From Tretioscincus oriximinensis (taxonomy: Eukaryota; Chordata; Lepidosauria; Squamata; Gymnophthalmidae), in the NCBI GenBank assembly GCA_022410635.1, contig JAJVDF010000958.1, positions 131,557 through 195,556 on the forward strand: a stretch of DNA of 64,000 nucleotides. The letters run 5' to 3'. A model generated the notes under the pieces. That model searched no databases. It worked only from the letters and a program-made list of their open reading frames with translations, and was not told where the DNA came from. The position numbers were made by a program, and so were the translations under genes. Shown here in pieces: positions 31,986-44,400 of the stretch (position 1 is the stretch's first letter; every line of letters starts with the position of its first letter).

Positions 31986-33500
31986 CAAGGCCTCAGGGAT
32001 TNGTCCCCTCCTGATGGTTTTGGTAACTGAACAAAGGCAAAGATGCAAACCAGGTTGTGTTGTACAGACTAGAAAAACTGGTATCCTGGTTAATGTAACA
32101 TTTGCAAGCTTCCGCGAGTGTCTTCAAGCAGAGGCTTGTTACAGCNACGCTGCTTTTGAAACCCTCCTCCTCCTCCAGAAGTACCACCTTTCCTTCAAGG
32201 GCAAAGGGGCTGGGTGGCTGCCGACGACTTTAATAGGGGAAAGAGCAGGGGAAGGGGAAGTACACCAGGCGTTTTCCAAAGGGGGCCGTGAAGCCCAGCA
32301 GCGGGACCCCCACCCAGCCCCCGGCGCGGCTTCTTCTTGGCCTTCTTGTTCCTCGCTGTCCACAGGCCATTCTGGGCTACCACAGGCCAAGGCAGGGCCA
32401 CAGCCTCCCANTGCGGACAGGGAAAATCCCAAAAATGCTAATTAAGGAGAAGCTGCTGCCCCACCTGGTACCCGGAAGGCTGCAGCCTGGGGAAAGGGAG
32501 GCTCCGGCCCAGGTCCTTCTCCGCCAAGGCATTTCCTGAGGATCACAGCCGCGTTTTCCCTGAAATGCTGCTCTGGCGATGGCGCTTCCCATGGCTGCAG
32601 TCAGGCACAAGGGGCTTCTGGGCCACTTTAGCTCAAATCCACAGCAAGGAAAACGGAAGCGCCACGTGCAAATTCGGCTGCCGTCTGTCCGGAAGANCGA
32701 CACGGGTCGACGGGGCCTCTGAGCTTCATTTGCTTTTTCACGATCAGAGGCGCAGCAGGAGCGTCCCTGGGTCAGGCTTGGGGCTTTGCCATGGCGGCTC
32801 TCGCAGGCTGCCCAGCTGTCTGCCCAACGTGGCAAAGGGGGCAGCCTGGCCCAAACCTCTCGCCGGCAGCAGCAGCAGCGTGGCAGCCCCCGTGCTGCCC
32901 CCAGGGCATTTTCACAGGCTTCCCACCAGTTATAATCTACCTTTAGAGCCCAGCAAGGGGANCTTGCAGCAAACGGACAGGTAAAAGGCTCATCTCCAAA
33001 GGGCCACAAGGCCCCCTAAAGGCCCCCTGGGCCTAGACTAGCACAGCTACGCCCTTGAAACCGGCCCTCAGCGTGGAGGGAGGCTGGGTGGGTGGAGGCC
33101 ACTCAGAGTAACTGGGTTCCTCAAGAGGATGGACCCACCTCAGAGAGGAACGTGCAAGTGGGTTTGTGCCCCATCCTGTGCTTGTCCCAAAACACCAGGG
33201 AAGAAGCTTCCCGTAAGAACAGATGGCAACAAAACGCACAAAGCGAACGGCTCCTAAGGGCATAAATGTGAATTGGGCGACCCATTTGCAACCTACAAAA
33301 GAATTATAAAAATGAAACGGCCAAGGATCCGTCCCGTCCCTTTCTCCCTTCGTTGAATACACCTTGATTAAAGGCGGTTCTCAAAGGCCACAACCAAGTC
33401 CCTTAAATCAGGTGCACCCGAGGAAGCCCCCCCCCCTGTACCTCTTCTAGAAAGCCCCCCCCCAGCTGCTTCTCCCAGGCCAGTGTGCTTCGGAGGGAGC
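31986..33500. other. No recognisable feature
   Basis: GC-rich, with open frames on both strands of up to about 210 codons containing N-derived unknowns and no motif. Not called as coding. Confidence 0.45.
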
Positions 33501-33504
33501 TTAG

Positions 33505-33716
33505 GGGCCCAGTCTTCAGACCTCGGAGAGCCCTTGTCTGGAAGTCTCTCGGTTCGATTCTGCCAGCTGGGAGACCTCGGGCAAGCCACTGTGGCAAGAA
33601 CTGTTCTCTGGAGCTCTCTCAGCCCCACCTGCTTCATAAGCTGCCCGTTGTGAAGCGGACAGAAGGTGATGTAAGCCCCGCTGATTCCCTTCAGGCTGAG
33701 AAAAGCAGGGTGTAAC
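33505..33716 (+). mobile_element. tRNA-derived SINE
   Basis: Same family as 31370-31590: CTCTCGGTTCGATTCTG (box B-like), ACCTCGGGCAAGCCACTG, GTTGTGAAGCGGACAGAAGG, CTTCAGGCTGAGAAAAGC. Confidence 0.7.
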
Positions 33717-34880
33717 CCCCCCTCCTGCTCCTTTAACCTCCAGAGCCCCCTATGGGCGCCCGCCGGTTGCAGAAGCTCAGGGCCTTCAGAACAGCTCCCT
33801 GGAGCTGCAGCACTTCACACCCTTAGAGGTCTTCTGCTGCCGCCTCAGTCTGTTCAGCACAGGAAGCCCAACAGGCCCTTGCAATTCAGTGCCCCTGACC
33901 GTTGCTCCTGGGCTTTACCCAGGGGATGAAGCCACTTCTGCTCCGGTTCTGTGGCAGCTCCGGCTCCCGAATCAGACGCTGGATTTCAACCTCCAAAGAC
34001 CCGGTTTGGTGCCCATCCCTGGCCCTGTGGAAGCAAACGGGGCTTTCAAAGCCAGCCGACTGGCCCTTGCACCGTTGGAGGAGCCGTGATTTGGGGAGCG
34101 TTTCTCCTGCGCTGGACGATCGGCTGAGGTTCTTCCCTTGAAGCTGCACAGCCCAGAGCCCCACCCAGCGAGCAAAGCAGGCGGCGGCTCAAGACCCGCA
34201 TAATAAAGGCTTTGATCTCCCACTGGCCCACTTGCCGCGAGGCCCTTCCCCAAACACTAAACTTGGACCTCCTGAATCCTCCTTTGTCTTCCCAGTAAGA
34301 AAGAAGTTTACACAGCTGCCTCCAAGAACATGAGACCCTCCAGGCCCTGCCTCCGCTCAGGGGCCCCCGTGACGCCATGGCAAAAGCTTCCAACGCCCCC
34401 CCAGAGCCCAGCAGGGCTCCTCCCGAGTCAACGTCCACAGGCCCAGCCTGTTCCAAGGTAACGTCCGGGGCAGGAGATGGGGCTGAAGGCAGCAACGTGG
34501 GGGGCTGCTCCCCTCCTCCAGANCCCGAAGGCCCTGTGCTGAGGCCGGCCGTGACGCACCGAAGTCCTTGGCCAGCGTTGCCTGGAGCCTCACAGGTTTT
34601 CCCAGGAATCCAAAGCGCCTCCAGATCCGGCCCACAGACTATTAAAGTAATAAGCGAGTTGTGTTTGTCTTCTCCCCAGAACGGCAGTGCAATTACTGGG
34701 CCGCCTCCCTGGGACCACAGGCGGCGCCCATCACGCCCCACACGCCCTGGCAGGGAAGCTGCCGACCCAGAGGGCGCCAGCACAGGGGCAAAAGCCTCCC
34801 AGGCGGGGCAGGAGGGACGGCGGCAGCCCAGGTCCTTCCACGGCAGGAAAGGTTTGCTGGCCCAGATCTCAGCAGAGACG
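33717..34880. other. No recognisable feature
   Basis: No exon or repeat identified. Confidence 0.45.
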
Positions 34881-34883
34881 CCC

Positions 34884-35895
34884 CACAAAGGACACAAAGG
34901 ACACAGACACAGGACACAAAGGCCAGGCACACAAACGCACACAAGATACAAAGACCAGGCACACAAACGCACACAAGACACAAAGGCCAAACACACAAAT
35001 GCCAGAGACACAAGACACAAACGCCAGACACACAATCGCCAGACACACAATCGCCAAACACACAAATGNNNNNNNNNNNNNNNNNNNNNNNNNNNNNNNN
35101 NNNNNNNNNNNNNNNNNNNNNNNNNNNNNNNNNNNNNNNNNNNNNNNNNNNNNNNNNNNNNNNNNNNNNNNNNNNNNNNNNNNNNNNNNNNNNNNNNNNN
35201 NNNNNNNNNNNNNNNNNNNNNNNNNNNNNNNNNNNNNNNNNNNNNNNNNNNNNNNNNNNNNNNNNNNNNNNNNNNNNNNNNNNNNNNNNNNNNNNNNNNN
35301 NNNNNNNNNNNNNNNNNNNNNNNNNNNNNNNNNNNNNNNNNNNNNNNNNNNNNNNNNNNNNNNNNNNNNNNNNNNNNNNNNNNNNNNNNNNNNNNNNNNN
35401 NNNNNNNNNNNNNNNNNNNNNNNNNNNNNNNNNNNNNNNNNNNNNNNNNNNNNNNNNNNNNNNNNNNNNNNNNNNNNNNNNNNNNNNNNNNNNNNNNNNN
35501 NNNNNNNNNNNNNNNNNNNNNNNNNNNNNNNNNNNNNNNNNNNNNNNNNNNNNNNNNNNNNNNNNNNNNNNNNNNNNNNNNNNNNNNNNNNNNNNNNNNN
35601 NNNNNNNNNNNNNNNNNNNNNNNNNNNNNNNNNNNNNNNNNNNNNNNNNNNNNNNCACACAAGACACAAAGGCCAGACACACAAACGCACACAAAACACA
35701 AAGGCCAGGCACACAAACACACACAAGACAAAAACGCCAGTCACACAAACGCCGGAGACACAAGACACAATCGCCAGACACACAATCGCCAAACACACAA
35801 ATGCCACAGACACAAGACACAAATGCTAGACACACAATCGGCAAACACACAAACGCCACAGACACAAGACACAAACGCCAGAGACACAGGTGCCC
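34884..35895. repeat. Minisatellite (ACACAA-rich) with an internal assembly gap
   Basis: Imperfect units such as CACAAACGCACACAAGACAC, CACACAATCGCCA and ACACAAATGCCAGAGACAC repeat on both sides of a 587-base N run (35069-35655). The array probably collapsed in assembly. Long open frames through it are repeat artefacts. Confidence 0.9.
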
Positions 35896-37189
35896 AGTCC
35901 ACACCCTGGCACTCAGCATCTCCTAGCGAAGGGACTGGCTATTTTGATTGTCATATTAATTCCGCATTGTGACATTAACTGTCATGTCCAAGGGAGACAG
36001 CAGAGAAATTAGGATTCCAGTCTGGTGTGAAAAATCCCTCCTGTTACTACAGCCTAACACACACACATGGTTGTATCAATACCTACCCACCCCCCTCCAC
36101 CCCCCAGGATATTTCCAGAAAAGGAACTGGTGGTGTTTTCAATTCCTTAATAAACAAAGACCAACAGAAACACAGTTCCCGGTCTCCGGTCTGGGCGGTT
36201 GCTCCCGTTTCCTCTGAAGGAGGAGCCTTGTCCTTGTCCTTCCCTTTCTCCCGTTAGTCCTCAAGTGCCGCAAGGTCCCCCTGGTGGGTGGGAGGGTAGG
36301 TGGCTATCCTCGTAAGGGCCTCAAGGCCTACAAGAAAAAGGGGTAGGTAGGTGGGCTAGAAAGGAAGTCTCATTGTTGAGGTTCTTAGGAGCTTTCCTAG
36401 GCAAGGCCTTCTTCAGGTGCCTGCTACAGGAGTCAGGCGTGGGCGCAGCATCAACCTGCGCCTTTAAGAGATCCATGTAGACAGGATTTTGGCTTATAAA
36501 CTGACCAATGTTCAGGGAAAGCAGAACAAAGGTTGACCTTCCCTGGAGCAAGGGGGGTCATGGCTGCTCCTCCTTTGCCCCAATAGCAGCCCAGGCTATT
36601 GCCCGAGGCCAACCCACTCGCAAGGTGCCCACGGAGACAAGCCCAGCGCTCGGCCTCAGTGGCCCTCCAATTGCACCAGGGCAGCCTCCAGAGGCAGGAG
36701 GCAAAACCCTCACATGCTTTCGTTGGACCAGCACAAAGTTCAAGGCTGCCTGTGCCAGTTCAACAGCTTCCCCATTCTAGACTTAAATCAGTTGCTCATT
36801 GCGCAAGGAGGAGGATGTGTCATTCTGCATGTGAAGATTGGAAGCCCTTGCTCAAGAGAGAATTTCTAATAATCCTCTGGCAAGTCTCAGCCCTGCTGCA
36901 TGCATGCAGAAGCTCCCGAGTGTTTGGCTCACCGGGAGCGGGGAGGTCCAAGCGCTCGGGCTTCACCAGCCTGGAGGAAACCATTTTTGTGGCAGGGTGT
37001 TNGCGGGGGTGCTGACCGGAACAGAACAAGGAAAGCACACCGAGGACCCCGCTGCACCTCCACCCAGCTTCAGCCCTTGTTCAGAGCGAGGGAACCCTTG
37101 GTAAAGTGAGGAGACGTTTCCTTTCCACAAGATCTCCAAGGGGGTCTGGGAGCACCTTAGGGACTGAGAGAAAAAAGATGACCCTAACA
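35896..37189. other. No recognisable feature
   Basis: No conserved exon, RNA or named repeat recognised. Confidence 0.45.
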
Positions 37190-37945
37190 GGCAGGGCAGT
37201 TTGGACAGACAAGAGAAAGTATTTAATTCACCCAGACTTCTAGGTGGGCGTAGCTAAAGCCTGGATAGCTTTAAGACAGGATTGAACAAGTTCATGGAAG
37301 CCAAGGGTATAAAAAGCTATACTACGATGGACCTCGTGATCCTGCCTCCAGGGTGGACCCACAGGCAGGATTTCTGAAGTACCNTTTGCAGGCAGTTGAG
37401 AACAGGTGAAGGTTTTGCCTCCTCCTGCTTGAGGCTGCCCGGGTGTTCAACTGGGGGGCACTCTGGGTGACAGAAACCTGGGCTAGATGGATCTGGCCCN
37501 AGTCAGAGGCTCATAAGAACATAAGAACATAGNAAGAGCCATATTGGATNAGGCCACAGCCCATCAAGTCCAGCATTGTGTGTCACTCCTCTTAGGTTCT
37601 CTGAATTCTGCCGCCGGGATGGAGGAACAGGCAGGTGTCCTAAAAAAAACTTTGCAGGGACATGAGAGCGGGCGACAGATTTGCCTTCTTCTGCTTGAGA
37701 TGCCCAGGGCAATTAGTGGGCAGGTGTAGTTTATGGCCCATGGGGCCCATCCACAAGCCAGTGTGGACTATTGCAGGGCCCATTTGGGGCTTGTCACAGA
37801 CTACTTTAGCATGAGGACTGGAGACAAGAGCAGGTGAAGGCTTTGCCTTCTCTTTCTGCTTGAGGTACCCAGGGGCAACTGGTGGTGCACNGGGGGAACA
37901 AAAGGCTGGACTAGATGGGCTTCTGTGGCCCCAGGCACAGGCCTC
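37190..37945. mobile_element. CR1 LINE fragments, mixed orientation
   Basis: Plus-strand CR1 3' pieces (37190-37500, 37590-37730, 37815-37945) are interrupted by a minus-strand CR1 end at 37512-37585 (AAGAACATAAGAACATAG..) and a foldback half-unit near 37740-37810. Confidence 0.6.
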
Positions 37946-38325
37946 ATCTCGTGTTCAGCTGTTAGGATCAAATTGCACATGGCCTAAATCTTGGATGATA
38001 GCCCAGAGAACGGCTCAACTTTTCTTAACATAACATTGTGAATAGCATTAGATTCCCCACGGAAAGGCATCTCTAAACAGGTGTGATTCCTGCCTGTTTT
38101 GATTTAAATCTCACGGCACAACTTCAAGTCAACCTTTTACACCGCTGATGTCAAACAAAAGAATTAATTCTGACAATACAGAACTTTTGAATATTTTGTA
38201 TTTTTAAGAGTTAATGACCCAGACTGAGACAGCATCTCCACAGCATGTGATTCCGTCCTTCAGGAAGTCCTTGCCATGGGCCTGAACGGGCTGTTTCTAA
38301 CTTTCACTTCAGAGGGGCTCCTTGT

Positions 38326-38462
38326 TCACTTTCTAGATTTCTGCTTCTCCTTTTTTGGGTCCTTCGCTTGAGCATCAAGTTCTTCACATCTAGACTTGAA
38401 GGCTTTCACCATGTCCCTCGTGGTTAGGTTTGCTCCTTTCATAATCAGTCTCCCACCATCGG
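38326..38462 (-). other. MRPL53: MRPL53 terminal coding exon 3
   Basis: The acceptor is TCAACAG. The exon codes [19 protein letters not shown] and a charged tail ending KKEKQKSRK, then TGA. No canonical AATAAA is visible just downstream; an AATACA variant near 38200 is a weak option. Confidence 0.9.
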
Positions 38463-41400
38463 CTGTTGATTTGTAACACAGAAGAAAAACAAGAATCAGT
38501 TAATCCAGATTCAGCATGTGGACTCAAGATCGTTTCTGTAATTTTAATATGCTGTGATGTTTACTTACAAAGCTAGAGAGGAATATTAAAACTAGGGCTC
38601 CTGTAATCCAGGATGCTGAAATTGTGCCCCATCCCAAACCAAAGCTCCCCCAGCTGCCCCAACCTGCCAGAAACCAGGACAAAATCAAGACACAANTGAT
38701 CTGTTAGACAGCTGATACAGGGCAGCCCTTTCCCCCATATTCTGCTTCCACGAAGGTGCCCACGTGTGCAAGAGGAGAAGGTGCTTAGATGCTGCCACGG
38801 CCCCTTGCCATCCCTGCCAGGCAGCAGGACAAAACCGTGGGGCTGACGTGCGCAAACACCTGCCGGAAGCCGCTGCTAACCATGGGGCACGTAGGAACTC
38901 CTTGGCCTGGACAACCAACCGAAGTCAAAGCAATATAATGGATGATGGAGCATATGAAGGAGAGTTGTCCTTGTGATCAGCACAGGATTAGCCTCCCTTG
39001 TGGCAAGAAAGTTCACTGGAAGCCCTGGCTGGGTCCCAGGGGTACAAGGCTCTCTTACCAAAAAGGACGTCAACGAGCGGCTCAGAGCCATCATGCCGGA
39101 CATCTGCCTTCACTTCACAGGTGTGGTTGGAGCCGAGGACCTTCTTGGAGAACAGGCACTGGAGGAAGTCTCTGAAAGAAACCGACTGTAAGCGCCAAGC
39201 CCCACCCACTCCTTGGGCCTGCTTTCTCTTAGGAGCCCGTGAGGAGCTCTGATTTGGCCTGGCTCTGATTCAGCAAGAGGCCTAGGGAGCCTGCTGCCCA
39301 CTGGTCCCAGCGTGGCCTCTGCGAACACAGCAGGCCAAGGGTAAGTGAGGCCCACCTGGGATCCCCAAGTGTGAACACAAAGAACAGGTAGAAGCAAAGC
39401 TCTGAAGCCCACAATGCACCCAACGTCCTTGGCTTGCTTGAACTGGGTTTTCTCCCACTGCAAGTTATCAGCACTATAAAGGGAGGCAGAACAGGGAATG
39501 TTTATGACCCTTGGAAACATCACCTCGCACAACAGAGGGAGGGGGTGAGCTGGGACAGTTTGATATCTCAGGAGAGGCCTTGGCCACTCCAGGCACCATT
39601 CTGGGTCTGCCATAGCCTACACCACCATGTAGACTGAAGGCCCCTGTTCCGAGATTAGCCCAGAATGAGAGTCAGTAGGACAGGGCCTTGCCCCACCCCC
39701 CACCCCTTACGCCCTTCCTGATCCCCTGCAGACGGAAGCAGCTTCCACAGAGCCCCTGAGGCTGGTTGTTATTCTGGGTCAAGAGGAGGCCGAATTGCTT
39801 TCCCCGTCTCTCTCTCAGGCACATCTGCTGCTTTCAGTGGCTGCCTTAGCCATACTCTATTGGAAATAGATTTCTGCTTGGATTTAGGGCAGATAAGAAT
39901 CTGAAGAGCAAGCAAATGTGTTCATATCACTTTTGCAAGTGCATTATGCGCACCCACAGCTGCTAATGCGCTTCCGTTTATATCAGCAAATATCTCTGGC
40001 CTGGGTGAGAGCTAAGGGAAGGGCCCTGGGTCAAACCCGAGAGCCTGGCAGGGAACCCACAGCGCCACCCAGTGGCTGCTGCCCTGCTTGCACAGATGGC
40101 AAAGTGGACATGAAAGAGCCCTCCGGCCTGCTTGATGCCACCGCCACAAACGCCTCTTGCCTCCTGCAGGTGGAGGACCGACGGCCACCATGAGATCCCC
40201 GCAGGTCTCTGCACTCGCTGCAATGTGATGGCCACACAACGGTGATTGGCTTTTACCTCCAGATGCGAATAAATCTAGGACAACAGAAGTGAGGATTTCG
40301 CCTGCTGGTGGAGCTGATGAATCAAGGAGAAAGCAAGCAGAGGCCCCCACCCCAAGCAATGTGCAAACAGAAATACCAGCACAGGGCCGGGGGGCGCTCA
40401 GAGTGCCTTGCTTGGCTGCCACCTCTGCTTAGACGCCTCCTAAGTAGCCTTCATGCTCACTCCAAAGCTCCCTTCTCGCCTTGAAGAAGTGGGAAGGATT
40501 CCACTCCATGCTCCAGAGCTGGAGGCAGGAAAACAGGCTGGGAGGAGGGGAGGTTAGGACTGGAGGGAAGTTGTGGATGAGAACAGGCCTATAAATAAGC
40601 CTGTCCCTACTTGAGCTTATGGTGCTACATCCCAGTGATGCTCCGAAATAACAACAAACTTGCAGCCCTTCAAGAAAGGATGTAGGAAGACCCAGAAGTT
40701 ACAGACAAGTCAGCAAAACATCAGCTACACATAAGGAAATCATCTTATCACAACTCTTGGTTTCCCAAGGAAAATGTGTTTCTAAAAAAATGTTTTTAAA
40801 GGCATGTGTGTATCCTTAAAGAGCTGTTTGCAAATAATGATCATGAGTACAAAAACACCTTAAATAAATATACAGGTCTCCACTTGTACACAGTTTTTAT
40901 TTGGGTGGATTTTTCCCTTTTAGTGAAATAAACAATTCACTGAGGTCTATTGGACATCAAGTTGTTACCCTCTCAGGCACAAGGAGGAATGCTGTTGTTT
41001 CGTTAAGGGGCACTTTCTGTAAGTCTAGGGGTGAATTCACGCTTAGCGTCCTTCTGGGCTCCATCTTGGAATAGGGACCTGCCGCCCACATGGGACAGAG
41101 GTGATCTTCACCATCACACAATACTAGGACCAGGGGTCATTCCATGNAGCTGATGGGCAACAAAAATTAGGAAACGAAAGGAAAGGATTTTTCTGCTCAG
41201 AGGGTCAGTGGTCTGTGGAATTTACTTCCAGAAGAAGTGATAGTAGCTAGATAAATATGGATAGCTTGAAGATAGTAATAGGCAAGTTTATGGGAGTCAA
41301 GTGTATCAGTGGCTACTAGGATGGATCTCTTGATACAGGCTTTGGGAGCAACAGGCAGGATTCCTGAAGTTTCTGGGGAAGGTTTCTGCCTCCTCCTCCT

Positions 41401-44400
41401 GCTTGAGATGCCCAGGAGCAACTAGTGGGTCACTGGGAGAGACAGAAGGCTGGACGAGATAGGCAACTGGGGCACCATGCAGCAGGGCTCTTCTTAGATT
41501 CTTACGTCCCCATACCGAGATGCAGCCCAAAACAGGCACCTAAGAACCTAAGAGGAGCCCTGCTGCATAGGGCCAGAGCTCATGTAGTCCATTCCTCTGT
41601 CTCCTACAATGGTCCACCCATTGCCCCTGGGCATTTCAAGCAGAAGAAGGCAAAGCCCTCACCTGTTCTCGACTCCCCACACTTCAGGAATCCTGCCTGT
41701 TGCTCTACCTCAGAGGCAGCATCAAGAGATCCATCCATGTGGCTATTGATACTCCTGGTTTACATGAGCTTGTCTAATCCTCTCTTAAAACTATCCAGGC
41801 TGCTAGTGTGGATACTTTAAGTCTGTGAATCTAGGATACTTTGTATGACTTAATCTGTTCTTAATGGCAACTCTGCTCACTCAGACCATGCACTCAATTT
41901 TTAAATATTATTAATTTAGTACATCAAAAGGAACGCCTGGCTGCAATTACTCAAGCACAGTGCAACTAAGTATCAGTAGGTCGAGCACTTTCCATTTCTG
42001 CACCACGTATATAATGCATTTCACTTGAACTGCAAAGGACCGAGATAGGCTGCACTCCAGCGCTATAACACAGAAACATCACAGACATCTCAGAAGTGGT
42101 TCAAAGACGATGGCTTCAAGGACAACATGAAGGAGCTGGGTGAAGGGGCCCGGAGCTACTGGGGGGGGGGGGATGGGGGGCTAGGGAAGGGGTGTGAAGG
42201 AGGGACCATGGCGACACGCCCCCCTGCAGATGCCTGTGGCAAAGAGTGCAGCGGGGGCCCATAGCGAGGAGGGAGGCCAGGCAGCAGCCCCCTGGGGTGG
42301 CCAGGAGGCGCCAACGGCTGTCCAGGCCCCTCGGATGGACTGCAGCTCCATGGCCGGGCTGCAGAGGCTTCCCTCCCGGCTCCATCCGTCCTCCAGGCCC
42401 TCCTGCTCTTTTCCCTGGTGAGTACCTGCCCTCACCCCCCCCCCCCCCCGAGCCGCCCCAATTTAAAAAGGACATTGATAAACTAGAGCAAAGTTCTGAG
42501 GATGTTTTGTTTGCAAAAGAGAAAACTGTCTACAAATACCTGAAGGGCTTTTCACAGAGCAGAGAGATCAGCAAGGTTCTCATTGACACATGGAAGGACT
42601 AGAAACAATGGGATGAAACTGCAAGGGAGGAGATTTAGAATAAATATAAAAAAAACCTTTCTAACAGTCAGGGTAATAAACCTGTGGAACAGTTTGCCAC
42701 AGGAGCTCGTGAGTTCACCTTTCACACACCGCTTTCACCTGGCCTTTGGCTGAAGAAATCTCACTTGTCCCAACTTTTAAATACTGCTTTTATACTATTT
42801 TTTATTGATGTTTTATACTGTTTTAACGTGTTAATTTTGTACTGACGTTTTACTGTGGGCTGCCCTGAGACCTTCGGATGTAGGGGAGGGTATAAGAATG
42901 AATGAATGAATGAATGAATGAATGAATGAATGAATAAATAAATAAATAAATAAATAAGCAAATGAATTTGCTGAAAGTCTTCAAACAGAGGCTGGACAAT
43001 CATCTGTCTGGGATGGTTTAATGCAGTGTGGTCCAACCCACGGGCTGCGGGCCACANCATTCATTTTTGTTAGCCCTTGCATGTGGAAAACACCCATGAA
43101 GCGCTTGGGCAAGCGGGCTGTTGTGGACGAAGCGTCCAGGGGGCTGCGACCATCGGCGTCTCTCCAGGTGTTTCCAGGTCAGCTCTGACCTCCGGAGCGC
43201 ACCGATGCACGCAGGGCAGATGGCACAGGCAGGGTTTCGCANCCATCTTAAAAGGAGGCAAAACCCGGGCCTCTGTGCTGTTTGCAAATGTAAGACAAGC
43301 AGCTCAGAGCTCTGATCGCGTGCGTCTTCATCACGACGTCCACCATTTTCTGCGACGCATTTTGCAGACAGCGATAATCGCAGTCCACTGCTACCTGACT
43401 CAACAGCCTTTTTAAAGGCTTCTTCTTCTGCCTTCCTCTCTTTTCTGGGGACCCCAATTTAAAAAGTCCAGCAAAGGAGCTAGCAGCATTTTGAGACTAA
43501 CTTGAGAAAAGTGGTTGGCATAAGCTTTCGTAGACAGGTCTACTTCTTCAGATGCTGAGGGACTCATGTCAGGGTCAGGTATTTATAGGAAAATGTAAAA
43601 AATTGAACAAAGGACATCTGAGCACGACCCTGTATCGCAAACCCACTGATCGATACACCTATTTACATGCCTCTAGTTTCCACCCTGAACACACAACCAA
43701 ATCTATTGTCTACAGCCAAGNTCTCAGATATAATCGCATCTGCTNGGATCCAGAAGACAGAGACNNCAAACTCCTGGAACTACAGCAAGCATTCCTCAGG
43801 TTACAGTACCCACCACATGAAGTAAAAAAACAAATCAACAGAGCCAGAATGGTACCCAGAATCAACCTATTACAGGACAGATTGAGGACAGAAAACAACA
43901 GAACCCCATTAGTGGTCACATACAGCTCACAATTGGGGCCCCTCAAACACATAATAAATCAACTTCAACCTATTTTGGATACAAACACAGCTCTCTCAAG
44001 AGCACTTGGTGGCAAACCTTTGCTGGCTTAGAAACAACCACCCAACCTCAAACAACTCCTCACACAAAGAACACAGGACACAGAGGGAGAAATGGGAACT
44101 AGACCCTGCCACAAACCCAGATGTCAACTCTGCTCACACATCCACCCTGCCACTGTCATCACAGGACCTGATCACACCACCCACAACATTAGAGGGACTT
44201 TTACATGCTCATCTTCTAATGTGGTGTATTCCATNTTCTGCCAACAATGCCCCTCTACACTCTACATTGGGCAAACAGGACAATCCCTTCGCCAGAGAAT
44301 AAATGGACACAAATCAGATATTCGAAATGGAAACACACAGAAACCAGTTGCTGAACATTTTAACCTTNCAGGACATTCTCTCTCAGACCTCAGGACTGCA

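Noticed and set aside
34880..35900. Repeat with regular spacing considered as a CRISPR array
   Set aside because: Units are imperfect, of variable length, without conserved repeats and unique spacers, in a vertebrate genome.
34046..35972. Frames of 320-560 codons across the N gap, Cys-Val-Leu-rich or Thr-His-Lys-rich
   Set aside because: Translation of a minisatellite and of N bases; all six frames lack stops only because of repeat composition.
42890..42957. AATG/AAAT tetranucleotide array considered as a separate satellite
   Set aside because: It is the 3' tail of the L2-like element ending there.
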